Positions 24,482 to 35,958 of a stretch of DNA of 64,000 nucleotides are shown here, one piece after another. The notes below the pieces were generated by a model that worked only from the letters and a program-made list of their open reading frames with translations, did no database searches and had not been told where the DNA came from. Both the position numbers and the translations under genes were made by a program. The stretch comes from Leuctra nigra (taxonomy: Eukaryota; Arthropoda; Insecta; Plecoptera; Leuctridae), in contig OW203766.1 of the NCBI GenBank assembly GCA_934045905.1, positions 22,686,309 to 22,750,308 on the forward strand, given 5' to 3'. Within the stretch, counting starts at the first letter, position 1; each line of letters begins with the position of its first letter.

Positions 24482-25014
24482 GATATGGACAGTGTTGTGA
24501 TTAGATAATTTCATTTTTATCTAGATAAAGATAAAGATAACCTGCCAAAAATTTATCTAGATAAGATAAAAGATAAATTTCAAAGAAATCATCTAGATAA
24601 TAGATAAAGATAAAAAATAATTATCTAGATAATTGTAATAGATAATAGATAAAAAAAAATTACCAAATACTACTGTTCTCCAATTTTTTTTCGAATCCTA
24701 AATTTGGAACTCAAGTTTTTTTAAAAATGGGGCCGTCAAAACAAGCCAACTAATGACGTGACTAAATGAAGATGATTTTCTTTTTTCATATCATCTGACA
24801 TGTGAGGTTTGTGCATGTTCATACACACAAATACATTTTGAATTTTATACATTTTTTATCTAGATAATTGCCAATAGATAACAATATTTTTATCTAGATA
24901 AAGATAAAGATAACCAATTATTTAATTATCTAGATAAGATAATAGATAAAAAATAATTATCTAGATAATTATCTAGATAATTTTATCTAGATAAGTCACA
25001 ACACTGGATATGGA
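24482..25014. mobile_element. hAT-type MITE with 8-bp target-site duplication
   Basis: The element 24490-25006 starts CAGTGTTGTGATT and ends AGTCACAACACTG. It is flanked by a perfect 8-bp duplication GATATGGA (24482-24489 and 25007-25014), the size made by hAT transposases. Its ends carry dense copies of TTATCTAGATAA and AGATAAAGATAA (24495-24660 and 24860-24995), while the middle is unrelated. No transposase is encoded. Confidence 0.9.
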
Positions 25015-28000
25015 ACCTATTTATGTAGGTTCCCCTTCTTTCTTTGTAAAGAGAGTAGTTATAATTAGACAAGAGCAAATATTCGTAAACATAAATGTAG
25101 AATAAAAGACATGTGGACACGTCAAAGAATCGTTATTCGAAATGTGTGTACTGTACTTTTAGTAATTTATCTCAAGAGCATAAGCGACTAACGTAAACCA
25201 CCAGGTATTCGTATGCGATCATCATAAGCACACGGCTGATAACCTTGGTGGTGGCGTCACATGCATGTAACAAAATTTTATGAATAAGAACATGCATTTT
25301 GGTTGTCAAAATCACTGTTTCCTTTCAATTGATAAGAATTAGTTTATATTTTACTCAAATGTATTTTATCAAATGTACCAACCTAGTAGAAGGGTTATTT
25401 AAGTATGAACAATTGTTCTGTGATTTCTATTTCAACCAACGTGTTCGCTACTCTACCATGGAATTACAATGTTCAGCACGATCTTGCTCAAGTTCTCTAA
25501 CAGAGTGGTAAAAACCTCATTACCATTATCACCTCCATTATAGAATTCCCAGAAGTCCGTATGTAACCTGCATTCTGTCTCCCTTATCAAACCCGAAATA
25601 CTCAACGTATTTGCATTCATTTTTATTCATTTTGTAGCCCATACTTAATTACCCTCCAAGGACCAAACACCGCAGAACCCGTAATAACATTTTCCACGAT
25701 TCTCCAAATTACATTTTACTTCGTCGAGAAAAAAGAAACCTAAGAATAAGTCTTCGAAATCGAAGTTCGTCTCAGGAGTAATTCCATGAAATTGCAACTT
25801 TAGTTTTGTTTTTTTCCCTCAACTATAAACTTGTTCCTATGTGGTTAGCGGCAACTTTACTCCAAATAATCCGATGATTGGATCGTGGTATCGAGTTAAA
25901 GCTCCGGCGAAGTCGAATTAGCATTGAATTTCGCCGACATCTGGAGGGTGTATCTTGTATACATGGTCGTTCCCTAACGTTCCCGTTCCCTCGAGCGGTG
26001 ACAGTTTCCGTGCCCATGTTTCGCTCAAGCTGATGTAAATTGACCAATATGTAATTTTAAAGATGGAACGGGGAGCTTCCGCTTGAAGGGACCACAATCG
26101 AATTTTAGGAAGCGCGTTGGTGAGAAGACTGGAACAGATTTGTTGCCAGTCGATTTGTTCCAAGAGCCCTCGTGTTGGAGAAAGAAAGGGAGTTTAGATT
26201 TATATTTAATATGAATATAATGTTTATTAAGGAGGGATGCCCAAGTAGATTTTCCGAAAATATTTTTTGTTGTAATTACAACTATTTTTTAACATGTTAA
26301 CTATATTTTTATGTAAAAGTTTCGTCAAATGTCTTGTAACTTGCAACTCTCGACTTATATTGAGTTTTCAATAAGATGACTTCAGAATGTGAGGACATTT
26401 TAACACAGGAGGTATAGGAAAATTATTTAGAATTTGGCGTCTAACTCTTAAAAACGTACGGGTAGGTATATATATGAAAATCTTAATAAATACCTTAATG
26501 TCTAATACACATAATATTAGTTTTTGGAAAAAATCTATCGGCGGAAAATAGTATAAATCTCATAATTACTAGGAAAATTATTGTGTTTTTTCGACTTGCC
26601 ATGTTAAAGGTAGGGCTAACTCAAATTTATTAAGTGATATATCTTGGAAATACTTGGGAATCCCCCCTTAAAATAAAAATATAAGTATTACAAATATATC
26701 TGTGATCCGTATGATCTTGATATTATGATCTTTTTATTCCCTCGAAATTTCGGCAAAAGCGTGACCTTCAAAGATGTCATACTGTCTGTAATACATACAA
26801 TCCAAAAGAAAAGTATTTATTGCACCAACACACATTATTCGTAAAACATCGTTCTTAAACATATTTTGAAGATCTTTTCAAGATATTGAAAGTAATAGCA
26901 TAAAATCTGTTTTCCCAGACATTAAACTGTGTATGAATGCCCGATGTTTTAATTGAAAGCCCACTGACTGTGATACCACTGTATACTAGTGAAACAGAGA
27001 TAAAGATATGAATACAGCTTCCGACGCTGGAGCTGATGCAGGAAGGAATTTCTTATCAACTTTAATTTCCGTTGTACGTAATGAATCCGCGGAAGAATCG
27101 CCACGTGTACTCTGGAAATGTGAAATGTGCAATTCAACTTCCGGCTCTCAACATTCTGAAATTAGATTCCTTTAGAGATGCACAGAGTTACGAAGTATGA
27201 AATGTTTTAGAAAAAACAACTATGAATAAGTTATTGTTGTTTGCTGGCAGAAAACTAAGTTATTTACACGAAAAGACAGACAAGTGAAATATTTTGCTTT
27301 GTAAGCAATAAAACGAGAGCTGGTGGAAGTAAAACATCAAATGATCAATTAATAATATTTTTCGGAAAATAGCTATTATTCAATGTTGTACCTCAGAAGT
27401 CGAAGGCCCGTAGTCCGTATTCAGTATTTTGCGTTACACATTTTTGAAATAAGTAGTCATCACAAAAATAAGTATTATTGAAGCATACATTGAAGTACTC
27501 TTGCACTCTTTTGACTCTTGCACTCTCACTGAGTTCTTCTCAATTAATAATTGTAATAGACTTTGCGCCTTTTGCTTCTAAGATGCAGAATTTATTACAT
27601 AAATTTGCATTTTGAAATTACTTGCTCGTACACTTGTATACGATATTCTTAAAATTGTGAATCTCAATTCAATATGTTTCTGTAATAGCCAATAAATCCA
27701 AGCTACATTGAGGCTGTGACATCTTATTCGCACCTACGTCGAGCTCTTCCCACCTTCCTGGGATCGTTCTAATTCTTCCCACACTCTCTACAAAGACGAC
27801 CAGCTGCCACCAGATCCAACTCATAAATAACTAGTCTTAAATTATTCACATAGACAGCACTGATTCCATCAATCTCCTAAGATCTTTGCATACGATTTAA
27901 CCAGAAAACCACCCACTGGGAGTTTAAAATTAATTTGATCGCGTCGCGTCAAAGACATATTCCAACTGTTCACTACGACGTGTATTGAGAAGGAAAAGTG

Positions 28001-28062
28001 AACTTTTAATCTGGCTTAACCATCTCGTCCTTACAGTGTGTATAGAAATTTATTTTGTATTT
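25015..28062. other. Unassigned AT-rich sequence
   Basis: No supported gene. A moderately GC-rich stretch at 25830-26160 has overlapping minus-strand frames without coding pattern. A small plus-strand frame at 27008-27175 is listed separately. Confidence 0.4.
27008..27175 (+). CDS. Small open frame or exon, function unknown
   Basis: ATG to TAG, 55 codons, with a mixed protein-like composition: MNTASDAGADAGRNFLSTL, then VVRNESAEES and a WKCEMCNS with a CxxC. An in-frame stop lies 18 bases before the ATG. There is no promoter, splice site or poly(A) context to support it. The opposite strand is also open over much of it. Treat as a weak candidate. Confidence 0.15.
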   Translation: MNTASDAGADAGRNFLSTLISVVRNESAEESPRVLWKCEMCNSTSGSQHSEIRFL

Positions 28063-28079
28063 ATTTTCACCGGTGAAAA

Positions 28080-28121
28080 TAACCGGTGGTACCGGTGGTA
28101 TGACACCGGTGGTATGACAGT
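28080..28121. repeat. Short tandem repeat of CCGGTGGTATGACA
   Basis: ACCGGTGGT occurs four times, twice followed by ATGACA, giving a 15-bp unit at its 3' side. It lies about 80 bp upstream of the SINE at 28204 and has no visible function. Confidence 0.7.
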
Positions 28122-28203
28122 TCGTAGAAGCATTCTCTACCTTCATTCCTGTCTCCTCGGAGATCTCTAACCCTCATCAGTGTGTTGTGTCTAATGTCCG
28201 TCC

Positions 28204-28345
28204 GTCCGATCGGGTAGCTCAGGCCCGGCAAGTGAGAGGTCCCGGGTTCGAGCCCCGGTTCGGTCGGATATTTTTCACAACACACATCCCTTCATATCAT
28301 CCTGACTCCATGGAAGTTTTCCACAGAAACCTACATTCTCATTAT
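28204..28345 (+). repeat. tRNA-derived SINE, plus strand
   Basis: GTCCGATCGGGTAGCTCAGG (A-box) and CCCGGGTTCGAGCCCC (B-box) are followed by a tail with GGAAGTTTTCCACAGAAACC, the same order as at 7290-7437. Relative to that copy, 11 bases between A-box and B-box, where the anticodon arm lies, are missing. No discrete poly-A tail is visible. Confidence 0.75.
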
Positions 28346-31300
28346 TTTATTTTTGTTCTACTTTTGAATTTTATGTTTTTTTTTCTTTAGAACCGTATGC
28401 TATTGCTATTGCTATGTATTGTATATTATATTTTATTTTATCTGAGGTTTCGATTCTTTTCAATTATCAAAATAATTAAGCGATTATATTTTTAAAGGTA
28501 CACACTACTGTTTTCAGTTGTTCGCTCCTTGATAGGACTTTTCTAAAATGTACAGAATTATTTTTATATTAAAGTATAATTCTTATTTATTATAAGTTTT
28601 AAAAGCATTTTCGGAAACAAATTTATAAGAGCGACACAATTCTTTTAAATAAAATGATCATAATTTGGATAACTTTGATTCTACAAAAAATGCCCTTCAT
28701 TTGTAAATGCTCGTTCAACCGTAAGTTGAACATGTCATTTGCAATTCCACCTCCCTTTTTACCCACTCGTCCAATGTTTGTTCACCAATGTTTCTTTATT
28801 TCATAGTATTATTTTATAGTACCTGGCATATTATATTGAATTGAACCGTTCACGAAATTTTGTTTCCCGTGTTTCACTTTCATTAAACCACGAATATCTG
28901 CATATTTATTGCCTGTAGATGATTGATCACCTCATATATAAAATATTCGACAGATTATTGCACGCGCTCTCACTCACTCACTCACTCACTCACAGTGCCT
29001 CACTCACTCCCTCTCACTCACACACACTGCTGAAATGCAAAATATTCTCAACTCCCAGCCCAGCTGAATGTTGGCAAAGGTAGATTATACTGAGTGAATA
29101 GTTGATTAATTATTTACGGCTTGACGTTCAGGTATGCGCCCGGTGGTGGCAACTGGCAACAAGGCAGTTAGTCCCAGGATTCTGCAAGGATTAAATCATC
29201 GTTCATCATCGAATCCTGATGATCCTGACAACTTACTTGACATTGTAATTATGCGTGATGCCGGTAATTAATAGCTAGCAGGATGTTGGCGGCAATTAAT
29301 CATTAGTTGCATAGTTTCATAAGTTTGTTAAATTAATTATAATATAATTGCATAGTTATTGAGCAAAAGATAATTCTGGGATTAAATCTGCTTTGCGGTT
29401 ATTTTCTAATTAAAATTCTATTTCTGGTAGTACTTTCTGACTAATGTAAGTGATTAAAACCAAGTTGGATACATATTATAAAAGAAATAAGGTAATTTGA
29501 TACCTTTTTATCTGTATAATAGACTAATTTTTAATTAGGTTCAACCTCCATGGTATGAACTTATTAAACATAATCTGACATTTCTAGATAATTGCCACGT
29601 GACTCGTCTCGACCAATCAAGTATATCAATTTAGAATGTCACTAATTTAGTAGACACTGATTGGTCTATTCAGGTCAATTCAAACTTTGCATCGCAATGT
29701 TGTGTCATCAATAAATAATTCTATCGTAGATAGCTTACAAAATCAAGCCAGGATGGGGATGTTTCCAAACATTCAAATTAAATCGCGGCAGCGTCTCCTT
29801 CCCAAAAGTAATTAAATTTGCAACTTACGATCTTAATGATAATTAGTTGAAGCAAAATCCCTAGGCTATTAAGAACCATAGCCAAACAGCAATACCCTTT
29901 AATGTCCATGGACATTATTATACTTGCACCTCTACCAAACAAGAATAATCTGTCGTGCTGATAACCTAATATTTTAGTAAATAAACATTGTAAATAATGC
30001 ACTCGTGACTCAATTTAGAAGGGTTTTCACTGTTTTCAACCTTGATACTTTGAAATGTTCACTCCATTCAACTGTAATAAACAATAGAGAGTCTCTGGAC
30101 ACATGTAAAACAGTGTTCTGTAATGTCTAAGATGTTGAACACTAGAAGAATTCTTGATCGCGGTCGAAACGGCTCCCAAGTCAACAATATCCCTCCCTAT
30201 TGGCTGCCATCGGACTTTACATGATGTCACGTGTGAAATTGAAAAATAGTTCGTGTCGAAAACGAAATGGAGTGAATTCTTTGGAACTTTCAATCGAAGT
30301 TAACTGATGGGACAGATAATCAATGTAGGAATACAAATAAACATTGACACGGGATTAATTGTTATTGCCAAGTACTGTTAGGGAGTGACTTCATGCTTGT
30401 ATCGTACAGCTATTTATTTGCATCACATTTAGAAGAGTGAAGAAGATAACATATCATTTTATCTTTTCAAAATGTGTTCAACTAATAAGTTCAATTTCAA
30501 TGTGAAATGTTCACCACAAACTTATAACTAAATCATAGACTTTTATATGGTTAGAAACCTATACAACATGCTCAATTTTTAGATTTGAAAGTGTATTAAT
30601 AAAATACACTGCAGCTCCACAAAGGCAAAAAATGGGTTGGCTGATGGCAGATACATAAAATATATTAACATATATTTTTAATAAAGTCATTTTGAAGAAC
30701 TTTTCAACTTCAAGAGTCAAGACTCTGAAGAGTCATCTTCAAATGGTATACAAATACATTCATAATCCACACAATAAAGCATACACAAAACAAGCGGGGG
30801 GAAAACACAATAAAGAGATATCTTTGCTCATGAAGCTATTTTAAGAGACTTCTTAATATCTTGACAATTTATGGACACCATTGAAGATAACTGGTAATTT
30901 TCTTGAACGAAATGGACTAAAAATTGTTTTTTTTTTAATTTTTATCTATAGCTATACACATGATAATTACTAATTATAATGAGGAAATGTTATTATTTTC
31001 CTTTATTTGTGTTATGTTTATTATTGTTTTCATGTATAATCTGATTCTGTTCCATATCTATCACTTTAAAAAAGTTAAAATACGTCTCCTACTCTCTTTA
31101 CTGCTCTCTTTATGGTTAAGACCTTAGCTTATCATTGTTGTGCACAAACATATAACTTATTGAGTGTGGATTTTGTCATGAATAACTTCTCCCTCCCTTG
31201 GCGAGGAATTTCAGCGCTCTCAGGAAATATCGAGTGCACATGTTCAATGCATTTCACTTGAGCTATCAGGTCTCAATCTAATTGTAGTAATTGTTATAAT

Positions 31301-33079
31301 TGTTTGCAAACGAAGTAATTACAGTTAACCTAAACTATTAATTAAATTTATTTTAATGTGTGTCAAATAAGATAGCTGTTTCTGGGTTAAATTTAATACG
31401 TTCTTTACAATGTAACTATCTTTTAATTAGTATTCATTGTACTTGGCACGAATCTCATTACAGTTTCAGTTTTATTTTTATTTTTCGCACTCATCGTCGA
31501 TGTGGGAGTTTCTTAGGAAGTGAATGGAATTGAACTGAACAAATGATATTTCGCATAGTATTTGAGTGCTCCATAATATTTCAATTCCTTCTTCTAAGAA
31601 CAGCTTATGGAATTGAAAACAAAACTCAATTGGATATTTGAAATGTATGCAAGAGCACGGAGAAAATAATTCGTCTTTCAATAACATCTTGGGAATTGTA
31701 AGAAGACATTTGCTTAAAATAATTTTATGAATCGCATTGATCAGTTCTAATTGCATCTAGACTTTGACTTTCAATTTCAAAAGTACAGAAATACAGACTT
31801 ATGAAATGAAACCCTTTACAAATTTAAAGCATAATAAATATGAAAGATATTAAGTACACTAAGGTATATGCCAAATAAAGTACTGAGGAACTCAATTTCG
31901 TTCGAATCCCTTAATGTAGAAAAATCCGAGGAATTTAACAAAATTAATTCGACACATTGAGAAGTGTTGGAAGGAGGCAGTGGAAGAGTTTGATTGAAGA
32001 GGGAAGAGGGAAAGACATGGAAGATGGTTGACGATGGTGGAAAGATAACCAGCATATGGATTGGAATTTATTGTAACCCTGGTTAAACAATCTGTATTTT
32101 AAATGTATTTTTTATCCCATGACCAAAAATATTTGGAACCAGAATATGTTCAAATAAAAATTGACAATTTAAAACTTACATCATCCGTTTTAAAACAGTT
32201 ATCAACGAATGACGCGAATCGAGTCTAACTTTAATACTTTCAATTTCGTCCCGGTCACTGGAGAGATGAAGTTATGTCGTAATTCCACACGAGGTAATTC
32301 ATAATTCACAAGTCACTGCTCTCCAGCGTGTAATACCCACGTGCCAACGTCCATCCTCTGCCACCATTTGTAACTTCTTACATTTTGCGTGACGGTAACT
32401 CAATAATTTGCATTCCGACGTGCCCTCGAACAGAAGCAATTTAGGAGACCAGTGTGGTGCCAAGAAGAATACAAATGACGAATTAGAGGCCATCTTGTTT
32501 GGAACCACTAAACTTGAAGTTGTGACGTCGACATTTCAACACTCGCGGTGAAGTTATTTTCTTGCCTTCATAACGTTCCGAATGATGCGTCGTTTGAAAA
32601 GCTGTCGAAAATCAATGAATGACAGACGTGGCATTGTTATTCTAATTTAATGAATCTATTCAAGAGCTGAATGGACTGATAACTGGAAATTATTTGTGCC
32701 GGAGTATCCAACATACTACTTACTTTCAGAAAACACGTTTCAAGTAGAATGTGGCGCTCTGTGGCATAATCTTGTGAATCGATGTCTGTTCAACTACTTA
32801 TTTATTCAAAATTCAACGGGGAGGAAGACCGTATAAACCGCCATTATTAATTATTGTGACCGTCTCTTTGTAGATAGACAAAATGTTAATGCGACAAATA
32901 TGTAGAAAATGTATTGTATTCTCTGTGAATACAACATGTAAAGAATACATGTGTACTTTGGTTCATTCTATTTTTATACAATTTTTGTTATCCATCTAAA
33001 AAATTTTATTGATAGAGTTTCCTCTGAAGCATCAATGCCATTATCTGAAATACGAACTTTTGTATTTGTTTCGTTTTGA
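28346..33079. other. Unassigned AT-rich sequence with a (CACT)n tract
   Basis: An imperfect (CTCA)n repeat lies at 28970-29030. Elsewhere no exon with G/C-rich third positions, RNA gene or paired ends was found. Minus-strand open frames at 31478-31756 and 31816-32055 are A/T-driven. Confidence 0.4.
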
Positions 33080-33178
33080 TTCAAGTTCAAGTTCAAGCTT
33101 TATTTCCATTTATCATACATTGACATGTCCTGACAATTGACCCTCCTGGAAGACGCCAGTATAGAGGGTATAAATATA
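33080..33178 (-). repeat. 3' tail of a dispersed retroelement, minus strand
   Basis: On the minus strand: ACTGGCGTCTTCCAGGAGGG, TCAATTGTCAGGACATGTC, ATGTATGATAAATGG, AAATAAAGC, then TTGAAC repeated three times. The short tandem tail after an AATAAA-like hexamer is typical of a non-LTR or SINE 3' end. It matches 18868-18974. Confidence 0.6.
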
Positions 33179-34030
33179 CTATCTTCATGGATGATCATTC
33201 CCCTTAAAAATCGTTTTAGAGAAACCGATAAATAATATATTTGTTTTTAAATGGTGACTCTTGCACACTTATTACAGATTTTTTTTATCTTCGTAAAATT
33301 TTATGTGAGAAATATGAATAGAATTTTTATCCGATTCATAACAGTGTTTATGCTCCTAGCTCTATATTGTACGACGCTGATAACCCTGCTTAGCACCAAA
33401 AATCATATATTATCTCTCTGATCGATTCGGTATTCAGAAAGTAGACTTTCACCAACAACAAAACTCGAAGACATAAAAATGTTTTCTCATATCTCCCGCA
33501 TAAAAACTAACACCTCCATTTACTCAGCTCTGCGCACTTCAAATGGTTTTGCAATGTTGTAAAACGAAGTTCTAAGTAGAAGACACGCTGCTTTGTTCCA
33601 TTAGCTATTTGACACTCTAGGGTCATCTCGCCTTCACGACCCACACTTATGTAAATGAACTGGTAAATACCGGCATGCAAAACATCCACCTAAGTAGGTT
33701 TCAACGATTAGCCTCATAGTTTGGCGGTAGTACGAATAGCAATGGAGAATGGGGAAGGAATGGGGAAGGCGGGGATCAATGTTTACCACAGACTGGGGAT
33801 TAACCCTTGTGACGTCACAGCCTACAGATCACTGCCCAAGGATGGGAATGGAGCGGTGATCTTCGGTTAAAGGTGGAACGCACACTAAACGACAAGATAA
33901 TATCATAGTGTCACTTGACTGTGTGTATGGTAGTGCGGTTTTATTTTGACATCTTAGATTTGAGATTACTGATCGGGGATCGGTGATTTAATGCTCTGTT
34001 AAATCAGTGGTTACGTTTAACAGTTGCTAA
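33179..34030. other. Unassigned sequence
   Basis: AT-rich, nothing supported. A local purine-rich stretch at 33740-33775 (GGGGAAGG-like) is short. Confidence 0.4.
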
Positions 34031-34170
34031 GGGCCGGTCTTTCAATATTCTGTTAAATTTCTCAATAAGCTGTTAACAGTTAGTAAGTACAAAATTATGT
34101 CTTTCAATTGGTTGTTGCCATGACAATACAGTCCTAATCAACCGTTTAAAAGTAAGCAGAGTATTGGCCC
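34031..34170. mobile_element. GGCCGGTCTTTCAATA MITE, copy 1 (intact)
   Basis: Starts GGGCCGGTCTTTCAATATTC and ends AAGCAGAGTATTGGCCC, flanked by TAA on the left and TTA on the right. It contains TTGGTTGTTGCCATGACAAT and CAGTCCTAATCAACCG. Sister copies are at 54920 and, split by a large insertion, at 55144 and 59904. TTA/TAA flanks fit the PIF/Harbinger type. Non-coding. Confidence 0.75.
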
Positions 34171-35380
34171 TTAGTGGTTATTATAGAAATGTAATTAGTT
34201 GTTTCCTTGGAAATATAGGCCTAATCACCCGAGTTTTGATTGATCAGAGAATTTAAAAACTACCATATAGCCTATATCATAATAATATGCATTTTCATTA
34301 TGTTGAATTTTATGAATTGTCCGAAAATTAGTAGGAAGTTCTTAATTCCAAATTTCAATCTTCAAAACAATATGATTATCATATTAACAGTTTTTGTTAT
34401 TCTTTGTTTAAAAAGTAAACACAGACTTACAATGATCCCTTGATTGTAAAAATATCTGTGTGGTGTGGACATTTTGAAATAACATACGTATTTTACCCCC
34501 CGGCTATGCATTGATGGTCTTAAAGGTGAACATCGGTTTGCGGCAACCCTCATAAGGTAGACCAACCAATCTCCGCTGTTCGGTGACAAAAGGTCGGTTT
34601 CATAGGAAATTGGGTGTATTGTAGAAATGTGTATTCCATTTTCATCCCTCGATGTGGTCTCGCGGACTATGTCGAATCCCACCGACGTAAAAAGCTAACC
34701 CGATTGAAAATTGATTGGTTCGATCGGTAACTTCAGAAGAGTATGAAGTTGAGATGTGTGATTTTTTTGCTGTATGATCATTGAAATATTTAATTTATTC
34801 CTGGACATTTTCCCCTCGGGATCTGAACATTTATGATATTCAAATATTCCGTTCTACATAACTGTAAGTGAAGCACGGTTTATGAATGAATTGTAATTAG
34901 TTTTGCCCAAAAGCAAAAGAAGAAGCACTTTTTATCAAGCGCTGTTTAAATGGTGGAGGTGCCGGGTCTGTAAAAAGTTATGAGATCACAACCCTCGAGG
35001 AAATAAAGGATTGTTCAGGAGATTGCTTCTGGGAATTCACTGAGCCTTCTAAACCAAACTTTACTTTTCTTTAGAAAATTCTACTTTTGGACACAAAACG
35101 GACTGAAAGAATAAAATGCTAATTACGAATAATTACGCGGGCGTATAGAACTTGAAAAATATGCGGTTTTTACACTATTCGTTTTCGTTAAGGCAACTAA
35201 TTTGCTCTCATGAAAAGAATCTGTGGGAGGCATATTTTTCATAAACACACCAGCGAAAGGATATTCTTTATTAACAAATGACCGAACTTAGTCTTGGCGG
35301 TGTAATATATTATCAGATAAGATTAGGGCTTAAGAGAGACGGATGAAGCCTCTGAAGAAGATGATATGCTCGTTACGTCG
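34171..35380. other. Unassigned sequence
   Basis: No supported gene. The open frames at 34240-34443 (+) and 34362-34682 (-) lack coding composition and overlap each other. Confidence 0.4.
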
Positions 35381-35958
35381 CGGGGAAGTGCAGGGAAGTG
35401 CGAGGAAGTGACGGAAAGTGCAAAAAAGGCAGGGAAGTGTAGAGAAGTACAAGTAAGTGCATGTTAGTGCAAGGAAGTATGAGGAAGTGAATGGAAGTGC
35501 AGGAAAGAGCGAAGAAGTGAAGTGTAGGTTAGTGGGAGGAAGTGAAAAGAAGTGCAAAAAAGTGCAGGGAAGTGTAGAGACAAGTAAGTGCTAGGAAGTG
35601 TAGAGAAGTACAAGCAAGTGTATGTTAGTACGAGGAAGTATGAGGAAGTGAATGGAAGAGCAGGAAAGAGCGAAGAAGTTATGTGTAGGTAAGTACGAGG
35701 AAGTGAAGTGAAGTGCAAAAAGTGTAGGGAAGTGTGGAGAAGTATACTAGTAAGTGCATGTTAGTACGAGGAAGTATGAGGAAGTGAATGGAAGTGCAGG
35801 AAAGAGCGAAGAAGTGAAGTGTATAGGTAAGTACGAGGAAGTGCATACAATTGCTAGAGTCAGGGAAGTGCCAAGCAGTGCAGGATGGTTTAGGAAGTGC
35901 AAGAAAGGCTAGAGCGGAAGGGAAGTGCAATGAAGTGTGAGGCATTATCAAGAAGTGC
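35381..35958. repeat. GGAAGTG minisatellite with higher-order units
   Basis: About 580 bp built from variants of (A/G)GGAAGTG spaced by 8-12 bases. A longer compound unit recurs: ATGTTAGT, GAGGAAGTATGAGGAAG, TGAATGGAAG, GCAGGAAAGAGCGAAGAAGT. It starts near 35461, 35622 and 35758, so periods are about 161 and 136 bp. The strand bias (purine on plus) keeps minus-strand frames open for long distances as Thr/Leu/Phe-rich repeats, which I treat as an artefact. Confidence 0.85.

Noticed and set aside
35330..35951. Thr/Leu/Phe/Ser-rich minus-strand frames of 75-90 codons
   Set aside because: These are translations of the GGAAGTG minisatellite, whose purine-biased strand lacks stop codons.
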